In this document: positions 1 to 6,082 of the stretch, piece by piece
How positions within the stretch are numbered: position 1 is the stretch's first letter
Layout: every line of letters starts with the position of its first letter
DNA from: Chitinispirillaceae bacterium
Lineage (GTDB): Bacteria; Fibrobacterota; Chitinivibrionia; Chitinivibrionales; Chitinispirillaceae
Direction: 5' to 3'
Length of the DNA: 11,715 nt
Assembly: GCA_016932075.1 (NCBI GenBank)
Contig: JAFGDP010000017.1
Location: 1 to 11,715 of the forward strand
Notes under the pieces: generated by a model
Seen by the model: the letters and a program-made list of their open reading frames with translations, nothing else
What the model was told of the DNA's origin: nothing
The model's database searches: none
Program-made: the position numbers and the translations under genes

Positions 1-291
1 GGAAACCGGAATCCGGAAAGCAGGGAGATCGCCGCATGCCTGCCCCTGCTTGAGAGGCAGATTGCGGTGATCGCTCCGCGGCTCCTGCTTCTGTTGGGCA
101 GGATTGCGGCGCATGCGCTTCTGGAAAGGCCGGACAGCATTTTAAAACTCCGCGCGACGGTGCACGAGTACCGGGGGATACCGGTCATGGTCACCTACCA
201 TCCGGCGGCGATCCTGCGCAACTATGAATATCGAAAGCCGGCCGAGGAGGACTTCAAGCGTGTACAGTCGTATATGAAAGAAAGTGGATGA
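1..291 (+). CDS. udg: Uracil-DNA glycosylase, family 4 (3' part only)
   Basis: Only the C-terminal 96 residues are present; the reading frame is open from base 1 and ends in TGA at 289-291. The start of the fragment reads RNPESREIAACLPLLERQI, followed by a hydrophobic LLLLLGRIAAHALL strand and then HEYRGIPVMVTYHPAAILRN. This order (an RNP segment, an LGR-A-A strand, and the motif-B-like TYHPAA-LRN loop near the end) is typical of family 4 (Fe-S) uracil-DNA glycosylases. These remove uracil from DNA in base excision repair. The Fe-S cysteines and motif A expected in the N-terminal part lie outside the window, so activity cannot be judged, although C13 of the fragment sits where a cluster ligand is plausible. 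The gene overlaps the next gene (dnaB) by up to 8 bases, implying co-transcription. Some family members are annotated as phage SPO1 DNA polymerase-related proteins. Confidence 0.88.
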   Translation, partial: GNRNPESREIAACLPLLERQIAVIAPRLLLLLGRIAAHALLERPDSILKLRATVHEYRGIPVMVTYHPAAILRNYEYRKPAEEDFKRVQSYMKESG

Positions 292-1669
292 CATGGCAAC
301 AAGCGAAAAAACGGCAATGACGGCTGCCACGGACCGGATCCCCCCGCAGGCGCAGGACATTGAACGGACCGTGCTCGGTTCCATGCTGATCGATGCGCAT
401 GCGGCGGTCACGGTCTTTGAGCTTCTGGATGAAACCGGCTTCTATTCGGGCGCCAATCGGAAGATCTTCATCTGCATGCGGGAGATGTTCGAGAAGAGCA
501 TCCCCATCGACGTGATAACCCTGGCCGATGCCCTGCGCAAGCGGCAGTGGCTGGAGGCGGTCGGCGAGGAGACCTATCTCGCGGAGCTGGCCGAGAGCAT
601 CGCCACCTCGGCCAATATCGAGTACTACGTGAGGATCCTGCGGGAAAAAGCGACGCTGCGTCAGCTGATCACCACGGCCGCGGAAATCACCTCGGATTGT
701 TTCAATACCGAGATTGACGCGCAGGAGCTTCTTGATAAAGCAGAATCAAGGGTTTTCGATATTGCTGAGTCGCGGATAAAAACAAGGTTTGAAACCATCG
801 GGCAGCTCCTGCCCAGAACATTTGAAGAGATCGACGACTATGCGAAGGGGAGCTTCAAAGGCGTGGCGACCGGATTCGCCGAGCTGGATGAAATGACCAC
901 GGGCCTGCAGCGGGGCGATCTGGTGATCATTGCCGGGCGTCCTTCCATGGGCAAAACCTCGCTCTCGCTTTCCATCGGTATCAATGCCGCGGTCCATTTC
1001 AAACACCCGGCCGCCTTTTTCTCGCTTGAGATGTCAAAGCAGCAGCTGGCGCAGCGCATGCTGTGCGCCGAAGCGCGGGTCAATATGCACCTTCTGCGCA
1101 GCGGCAAGCTTCCTAAGCGCGACTATCCCCGGCTCTCTCTTGCCGCAGGCCCGCTTTCCGAAGCGCCGCTGTATATCGACGATACGCCCGGCATCACCGT
1201 CCTCGAGCTGCGCGCCAAGGCGCGCCGGCTCAAGGCGCAGAGCAACCTCGAGCTGGTGATCGTGGATTACCTGCAGCTCATGGGTTCCACCGGCACCGTC
1301 GAGAGCCGCCAGCAGGAGATCTCGCAGATTTCCCGCTCCCTCAAGGGGGTCGCCAAGGAGCTCGATGTGCCGGTCGTGGTGCTGTCGCAACTTTCTCGCG
1401 CGCCGGAACAGCGCACCGGCAACCACCGTCCGCAGCTTTCCGACCTGCGGGAATCTGGCGCCATCGAACAGGACGCCGACGTCGTGATGTTCGTTTACCG
1501 TGACGAAGTGTATAATAAAGATGATGAAGAGGTCAGGGGAAAGGCCGAGATCATCATCGGCAAGCAGCGCAACGGTCCCATCGGAACGGTTCATGTTGCT
1601 TTTATCAAGGATTACGCGCGGTTTGACAATCTGACGGAGCGGATGGTGGAAGGAACGGAAGGATTTTGA
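284..1669 (+). CDS. dnaB: Replicative DNA helicase DnaB
   Basis: This is the hexameric 5'-3' helicase that unwinds DNA at the replication fork and recruits primase. The protein (461 aa, normal length) has the N-terminal DnaB domain starting near RIPPQAQDIERTVLGSML (residues 18-35). The C-terminal RecA-like ATPase has Walker A GRPSMGKTS (218-226), FFSLEMSKQQL after it, Walker B LVIVDYLQLM (324-333), VVVLSQLSRAPEQR (about 364-377), the DLRESGAIEQDADVV segment (387-401), and KQRNGPIGTV (427-436), which carries the arginine finger region. No intein is present at the Walker A or other usual sites. The start is uncertain. GTG at 284 overlaps the udg stop, ATG at 293 has a nearby GGA, and ATG at 317 best matches the length of many homologues. 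The stop overlaps the next gene's TTG start. Pairing of dnaB with udg and mla genes suggests a long housekeeping operon. Confidence 0.97.
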   Translation: MDDMATSEKTAMTAATDRIPPQAQDIERTVLGSMLIDAHAAVTVFELLDETGFYSGANRKIFICMREMFEKSIPIDVITLADALRKRQWLEAVGEETYLAELAESIATSANIEYYVRILREKATLRQLITTAAEITSDCFNTEIDAQELLDKAESRVFDIAESRIKTRFETIGQLLPRTFEEIDDYAKGSFKGVATGFAELDEMTTGLQRGDLVIIAGRPSMGKTSLSLSIGINAAVHFKHPAAFFSLEMSKQQLAQRMLCAEARVNMHLLRSGKLPKRDYPRLSLAAGPLSEAPLYIDDTPGITVLELRAKARRLKAQSNLELVIVDYLQLMGSTGTVESRQQEISQISRSLKGVAKELDVPVVVLSQLSRAPEQRTGNHRPQLSDLRESGAIEQDADVVMFVYRDEVYNKDDEEVRGKAEIIIGKQRNGPIGTVHVAFIKDYARFDNLTERMVEGTEGF

Positions 1670-2466
1670 TCGCCATTCTTCGCATGGTAGCGTTCACCGG
1701 CGGTGCGGCACTGTCGCTCGGACGCGGCAGCGCCGTGTTCATGCGGAGCGTGTACCGTTTTTCCCACCTCACCGGGAAGACGGCTTCGCGGAGCTATCTG
1801 CTCGTTAAAAATCCCGATCTCACCGTTGCCCAGATGTTCGGTCTCGGACTCGAGTCCCTCGGACTGGTGACGGTCATAGCGATATTTCTCGGCACCGAGA
1901 CCGTTATCCAGGCCGTATACCAGATGTCCGGCATCATTCCCATGCGGTACCTGGGCGTGCTGGTATGCAAAACCACGATTACCGAGCTCGCGCCGGTGAT
2001 CACGGCCATGGTGGTGGCCGGTCGCTGCGCAACCGGCATCGCGGCCGAAATCGGTTCCATGAAGACCACGGAGCAGCTTGACGCTATGCAGGTGCTCAGG
2101 CTCGATCCGATCCGGTACCTGATCGTACCCAGGACCGTGGCCTGCATCATCATGCTGCCCGTGCTTGCGGTATGGGCCGATTTCGTCAGCCTGTTCAGCT
2201 CCGTCATCAACGTCATTCTTACGCTCGATATCTCGATGCATATGTATATGAATTCCCTGAAGCTCTTCTTTAACCCCGTGGACCTTTTCGTCGGTATTTT
2301 CAAGACCATGGTATTCGGCGGCATTATCGCCCTTACCGGCGCCTTCTTCGGTTTCGAAGCAAAACCGGGCGCGGAAGGCGTGGGCGATGCCACGACCAGG
2401 GCGGTCATCACTGCGGCCATACTGATACTTATATTTGACTTCCTGATCGCCGTTCTGGTATTATAA
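1666..2466 (+). CDS. mlaE: MlaE-type ABC transporter permease (phospholipid transport)
   Basis: Integral inner-membrane permease of the Mla/MCE-type ABC importer family, which moves phospholipid between inner and outer membranes with an ATPase (MlaF) and an MCE-domain protein (MlaD). The 266-aa protein has five to six hydrophobic segments. It carries the family signature AGRCATGIAAEIGSMKTTEQ at 118-137, continuing through LDAMQVLRLDPIRYLIVPR to residue 156. The C-terminal pore region is GAFFGF followed by GAEGVGDATTRAV. There is no N-terminal STAS domain. The start is TTG at 1666, overlapping the dnaB TGA by 4 bases, with AGGAACGG at 1651-1658 giving reasonable spacing; the only near alternative is ATG at 1684, which has no ribosome site. 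mlaF follows after 5 bases. No mlaD gene is seen in the window, so the substrate-binding partner must be encoded elsewhere. Confidence 0.93.
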   Translation: MIAILRMVAFTGGAALSLGRGSAVFMRSVYRFSHLTGKTASRSYLLVKNPDLTVAQMFGLGLESLGLVTVIAIFLGTETVIQAVYQMSGIIPMRYLGVLVCKTTITELAPVITAMVVAGRCATGIAAEIGSMKTTEQLDAMQVLRLDPIRYLIVPRTVACIIMLPVLAVWADFVSLFSSVINVILTLDISMHMYMNSLKLFFNPVDLFVGIFKTMVFGGIIALTGAFFGFEAKPGAEGVGDATTRAVITAAILILIFDFLIAVLVL

Positions 2467-2471
2467 TCACC

Positions 2472-3344
2472 ATGGCATTGCTTTGTATCGAACATCTCAA
2501 GAAGCATTTCGGCACCCAGATGGTGCTCGATGATATCAACCTCACGGTGAACAAGGGTGAAATCATCTGCATCATCGGGCAGTCCGGAAGCGGCAAGACC
2601 GTTCTTTTCAGGCATATCATCGGACTCATTTTTCCTGATGGCGGCCGGATCCTTCTTGAAGAAGAGGTCATTTCCTCTCCGGTCACGCGGCCGGCCGATT
2701 TCAACAAATACCGGCGGCGGTTCGGCATCCTTTTCCAGGGCGCGGCACTGTTTGATTCGATGAACGTCGGAGAGAACCTGGCGTTTCCCCTGCGCGAGCA
2801 TACGGACCTGAGCGAAGAGCAGATTCAACATACCATCGGCGAGTCGCTTGAGATGGTGGGTCTCAAGGAGATCTTCAAGAATAAAATGCCCGCAGAGCTC
2901 TCCGGCGGCATGCGCAGCCGTGTCGGTCTTGCCCGGGCTCTGGTTATGAAACCCGAGATCATGCTGTACGATGAGCCCACCTCGGCGCTCGATCCCATAA
3001 TGACCGACAAGATAAACGACCTTATCCTGGGCCTTCGCGACCGCCTGCAGATGACATCGATCGTGGTGACCCATGACATTGCTTCCGCGTATAAGGTCGC
3101 TGATACCATTGCCATGATCCACGAAGGAAAGATCATTTTTTCCGGATCGCCGGGTGATATACGCAAATCCCGTAATCCGTACATTCAGCAGTTCATCCGC
3201 GGGCAGCGCAAAATCCATTATGCGGTTGAGGAGGAGGACGCCTACGCCGCGCGTTTCGGCAGGCCGGGCCGTGGAACAGAAGGCGGGCATGGTGACGGCA
3301 GCCTGTTCGACAAACCGTTCACCCTTCCGGGCGAAAGCGGGTAG
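2472..3344 (+). CDS. mlaF: MlaF-type ABC transporter ATPase
   Basis: Cytoplasmic ATPase partner of the MlaE permease just upstream (5-base gap). All nucleotide-binding motifs are intact: Walker A GQSGSGKT (36-43), Q-loop glutamine in GILFQGAALFDSMNVGENLAF (Q89), signature LSGGM (143-147), Walker B IMLYDEP with catalytic Glu168, D-loop SALDP, and H-loop VVTHD (His201). The GAALFDS-NV-EN-AFPLREH stretch is characteristic of the MlaF/Ttg2A subfamily and separates it from generic ABC ATPases. The fold normally ends soon after the NPYIQQFIRGQ segment (235-245). Here another ~45 residues follow, first acidic (AVEEEDAY) and then Gly/Arg-rich (GRPGRGTEGGHGDG). This tail has no motif I recognise. It could bind MlaB-like or other partners or simply be unstructured. 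Start ATG at 2472 is unambiguous. Confidence 0.94.
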   Translation: MALLCIEHLKKHFGTQMVLDDINLTVNKGEIICIIGQSGSGKTVLFRHIIGLIFPDGGRILLEEEVISSPVTRPADFNKYRRRFGILFQGAALFDSMNVGENLAFPLREHTDLSEEQIQHTIGESLEMVGLKEIFKNKMPAELSGGMRSRVGLARALVMKPEIMLYDEPTSALDPIMTDKINDLILGLRDRLQMTSIVVTHDIASAYKVADTIAMIHEGKIIFSGSPGDIRKSRNPYIQQFIRGQRKIHYAVEEEDAYAARFGRPGRGTEGGHGDGSLFDKPFTLPGESG

Positions 3345-3453
3345 ACGGCCAGCACCGCATGGGTCCGGCGGCGTTTTCAATGATCCTTCGCCTGCCATTT
3401 CATATTTTTCTGATGCATTTTCAGGATAGACAGGTTCACGCAAGGGACCAGCC
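3345..3453 (+). other. Intergenic gap mlaF-zupT
   Basis: A 109-base gap separates mlaF from zupT. I see no strong GC hairpin followed by a T-run; the best dyad is a 4-bp CTGA/TCAG stem near 3410-3424, too weak to call a terminator. No convincing -35/-10 pair is visible. AAGGGA just before 3454 serves as the ribosome site of zupT. Whether zupT is read from the mla transcript is left open. Confidence 0.4.
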
Positions 3454-4269
3454 ATGGAACCGTCAACCATCGCGATTGCATTCGCTCTGACGCTGTTTGC
3501 CGGCCTGTCAACAGGCATCGGCAGCGCCATCGCGTTCTTCGCGAAGCGTACCAATACCAAGTTTCTCTCGGTCGCTCTCGGGTTCTCGGCAGGCGTCATG
3601 ATCTACGTATCATTCGTCGAACTGCTGGCGGAGTCGTTTGAGACGCTCACCGGCTATTACGGTAATGTCAAGGGTTCATGGCTCGCCGCCGCCTCGTTTT
3701 TCGGGGGTATCCTCCTTATCGGCATGATCGACCGGCTCATTCCCAAGGAGCAGAACGTCCATGAGGTGCATCATGTGGAAGAGCTGACCAGTGAGCGCCG
3801 GGCGTCCTATGACCCCAGGCTCCTTCGCACCGGAGTCGTCACGGCGCTGGCAATCGGCGTCCATAACTTTCCCGAAGGGCTGGCGACCTTTGCGTCAACG
3901 CTGAGCGACCCGCTGCTTGGCGTGACCATCGCCGTTGCCATCGGTATTCATAATATTCCCGAAGGTATCGCCGTGTCGATCCCGGTCTACTATGCCACGG
4001 GCAACAGGAAGAAGGCGTTTTTCTACTCGTTTCTCTCGGGTATCAGCGAGCCGGTCGGCGCGCTGCTGGGATTTGTCATCTTGCTTCCCTTCTTAAATGA
4101 CCTCACGTTCGGGCTCGTGTTCGGCATGGTCGCCGGCATCATGGTGTTTATCTCGATCGACGAACTCCTGCCCACGGCGCAGGAATACGGGGAGCACCAC
4201 TTGTCCATTTTCGGCCTGGTGGCAGGAATGGCGGTCATGGCAGTAAGCCTGCTTATGTTTGTGCGGTGA
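3454..4269 (+). CDS. zupT: ZIP family zinc/divalent metal transporter (ZupT-like)
   Basis: Inner-membrane metal importer of the ZIP family, moving Zn2+ and often Fe2+/Mn2+ into the cytoplasm. The 271-aa protein has about eight hydrophobic segments. The two metal-site helices are intact: [10 protein letters not shown] at 137-146 (TM4) and HNIPEGIAV at 166-174 (TM5), both diagnostic of the ZupT subfamily. The conserved FVELLAES in TM2 and SIDELLP near the C-terminus are also present. A cytoplasmic loop with a histidine cluster (VHEVHHVEE, about 102-110) separates TM3 and TM4, as is usual for ZIP proteins, and may bind metal. ATG at 3454 has AAGGGA upstream with good spacing. The stop overlaps a possible GTG start of the next gene. 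No Zur-type operator is recognisable in the upstream gap. Confidence 0.94.
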   Translation: MEPSTIAIAFALTLFAGLSTGIGSAIAFFAKRTNTKFLSVALGFSAGVMIYVSFVELLAESFETLTGYYGNVKGSWLAAASFFGGILLIGMIDRLIPKEQNVHEVHHVEELTSERRASYDPRLLRTGVVTALAIGVHNFPEGLATFASTLSDPLLGVTIAVAIGIHNIPEGIAVSIPVYYATGNRKKAFFYSFLSGISEPVGALLGFVILLPFLNDLTFGLVFGMVAGIMVFISIDELLPTAQEYGEHHLSIFGLVAGMAVMAVSLLMFVR

Positions 4270-4283
4270 AACATGGTGTACGC

Positions 4284-5183
4284 ATGAAAAAAACAGTGAT
4301 CATTAGTGCATGCGCTTCCCTGGCCTTTCTCTATTGCGGATGGTGGGAAGATATGCCGGTTGAGGAGGAAGGGGACGTTGTCCCCCGGCAGTATTCGGGC
4401 GGCATGGTCCTGGTGAGAGCGCGGGACAGTACCTTTCAGATGGGGAGCGAAAACAATCCCCAGGGTGCCATTACGCAGCCGGTTCATGCGGTCAGGTTTA
4501 CCTATGATTTCTGGATGGATACTACCGAGGTGACGCAGGCGACGTTCGATCTGGTGATAAAGGCAGTCTATGCCGACTGCGATACCGGTATGTGGGATGA
4601 ACGCTACGGCAAAGGGGAACGGCATCCGGTGCATGAACGCAACTGGTTTGATGCTGTTCTCTATTGTAATGCACAGAGCAAACGGGAAAGCTTCGATACG
4701 GTATATCGCTATGACAGCATAGTGGGGACAGTTGGAAACGGATGCGGGCTTGCGGGCATGAGCATTGACACCCAGGTGATCGGATACCGCCTGCCTACCG
4801 AAGCGGAGTGGGAGTATGCATGCAGAGCAGGGAGTACCGGAGAGTTCTACTGGGGCAATGATGCTCCCGAGACCTACGCATGGTGCGCCGGCAATGCGGC
4901 TGGGACATCGCGGTCGGTTGCACAGAAAAAACCGAATGACTTCGGACTCTATGATATGAGCGGCAATATACGGGAGTGGTGCAATGACTGGTATGTTCCG
5001 GCATACCCGGATTCAGCAGTGATAAATCCTGTGGCGATCGCGGGACTCTATAACCGGCGGGTGAAACGGGGCGGTAGCTGGCTTGAAACGACCGAAGGGA
5101 TTAGTTCGTCAACACGTTTTTATGAATATCCATCGGTGAAAGACCGGTATACCGGATTCAGGACCGTTTTGCGGAAACGTTAA
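4284..5183 (+). CDS. Secreted SUMF1/FGE-fold protein, probably non-catalytic, possible lipoprotein
   Basis: The 299-aa protein carries the formylglycine-generating-enzyme-like (SUMF1) fold. In order: GGMVLVRARDSTFQMGS (about 39-55), FWMDTTEVTQATFD, NWFDAVLYCN, YRLPTEAEWEYACRAGSTGE (168-187), NDFGLYDMSGNIREWCNDWY (218-237), RVKRGGSW (259-266) and YTGFRTVLR at the end. True sulfatase-modifying enzymes have two cysteines just after RGGS-; here that stretch is LETTEGISSSTRFYE with no cysteine, so oxidase activity is unlikely. Such proteins often act as binding or scaffold domains; the exact role is unknown. The N-terminus is a signal peptide with KK, a hydrophobic core, and a cysteine at 18 preceded by FLY, an atypical lipobox. 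Cleavage as a lipoprotein is therefore uncertain. The start is ATG 4284, which gives a normal signal peptide; an in-frame GTG at 4266 overlaps the zupT stop. Neither has a good ribosome site. The stop shares TTAA with convergent sppA. Confidence 0.85.
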   Translation: MKKTVIISACASLAFLYCGWWEDMPVEEEGDVVPRQYSGGMVLVRARDSTFQMGSENNPQGAITQPVHAVRFTYDFWMDTTEVTQATFDLVIKAVYADCDTGMWDERYGKGERHPVHERNWFDAVLYCNAQSKRESFDTVYRYDSIVGTVGNGCGLAGMSIDTQVIGYRLPTEAEWEYACRAGSTGEFYWGNDAPETYAWCAGNAAGTSRSVAQKKPNDFGLYDMSGNIREWCNDWYVPAYPDSAVINPVAIAGLYNRRVKRGGSWLETTEGISSSTRFYEYPSVKDRYTGFRTVLRKR

Positions 5184-6082
5184 TTTCCTTTTATAGACAT
5201 CAGGTAATACAACCCGGCAGGCCGTTTGATCTGGTGGAGAAAAGGAAACAGTTTTGATGATTCATCCTCGAACCAGTCAAGGATGCGCGACGGGGTGGTT
5301 TTTTTCCGGACGATTTTCGCACCGGACGAAAGGCCGGTGAAGTTCCTGATCCATTCCGCCGCGTCTTCAAAGCCGCCGAGCGTGTCCACGAGTCCTGCCT
5401 GGCAGGCCTGCCTTCCGGAAAGGACGCGACCGTCAGCATACTGCTCGAGCGTATCACGGCTCATGGCGCGTCCCCGGGCCACGTCGTCGATGAACTGTTC
5501 GTGGGTATCCTCAAGCAGACCCTCAAGCAGCTCCTTTTCCGATTTTTGCATGTCGCGGTAGGGGCTGCCCGCATCCTTGAGCGCACCTGCCTTGAGTATG
5601 CGGAATTCCACGCCGATTTTTTTCGACAGCTCCTGGTAGAGCGGCAACGTGAAGATGACGCCGATGCTGCCGGTCAGCGTCCCGGGGTCGGCGAAGATCC
5701 TGGTCGCGGGAGCGGCGATGTAGTACCCTCCGGAAGCCGCCACCGTACCCATGCTGACCACGACCGGTTTATGGATCTCCCGGTATTTTTTTATCTCACC
5801 GTATATTTCCTGGGCCGGTGCAACGGCGCCACCCGGCGAATCGATGCGCAGGATCACGCCGGCGATCGAGTTGTCGAGCCGGAAGGTGCGGAGCTGGCGC
5901 ACGTACTCATCAGACTCGTAAATGGTTCCTTTGATCTCGACGAGCCCGATCCGTTTGAACGGGAAGGAACCTGAAAACGAGGAGCGACCGGTTTGACCCG
6001 TGCTCTGGAACAGCATGGCGATCCCGATAAGCACGGGCAGCACCAGAATGGAGGCGATAAGAAACTTCTGAACGGTTTTCAC
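5180..6082 (-). CDS. sppA: Signal peptide peptidase SppA, 36K type
   Basis: Membrane-bound serine protease that degrades cleaved signal peptides, with its active site on the outer face of the cytoplasmic membrane. The 300-aa protein starts with a single transmembrane anchor (residues 7-25). The short-form S49 domain follows: IGLVEIKGTI, GVILRIDSPGGAVAPAQEIY (75-94), KPVVVSMGTVAASGGYYIA with candidate nucleophile Ser117, and RILKAGALKDAGSPYRDM with candidate general base Lys169. The 52-residue Ser-Lys distance matches Bacillus subtilis SppA (Ser147/Lys199). The length fits the single-domain form, not the 67K E. coli form. The start is GTG at 6082, preceded by GGAGGT, and overlaps the TGA of mltD by 4 bases (GTGA), so translation is probably coupled. 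The TAA overlaps the convergent upstream gene's stop. Confidence 0.95.
   Translation of the reverse strand: MKTVQKFLIASILVLPVLIGIAMLFQSTGQTGRSSFSGSFPFKRIGLVEIKGTIYESDEYVRQLRTFRLDNSIAGVILRIDSPGGAVAPAQEIYGEIKKYREIHKPVVVSMGTVAASGGYYIAAPATRIFADPGTLTGSIGVIFTLPLYQELSKKIGVEFRILKAGALKDAGSPYRDMQKSEKELLEGLLEDTHEQFIDDVARGRAMSRDTLEQYADGRVLSGRQACQAGLVDTLGGFEDAAEWIRNFTGLSSGAKIVRKKTTPSRILDWFEDESSKLFPFLHQIKRPAGLYYLMSIKGN

Noticed and set aside
1034..1594. A 186-codon minus-strand frame inside dnaB
   Set aside because: It is antisense to the DnaB ATPase domain, whose motifs are intact, and shows no family features.
1794..3599. A 601-codon open frame on the minus strand
   Set aside because: It lies antisense to mlaE, mlaF and the start of zupT, all of which have clear family motifs, and its translation shows no recognisable domain. 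High GC makes long antisense frames common.
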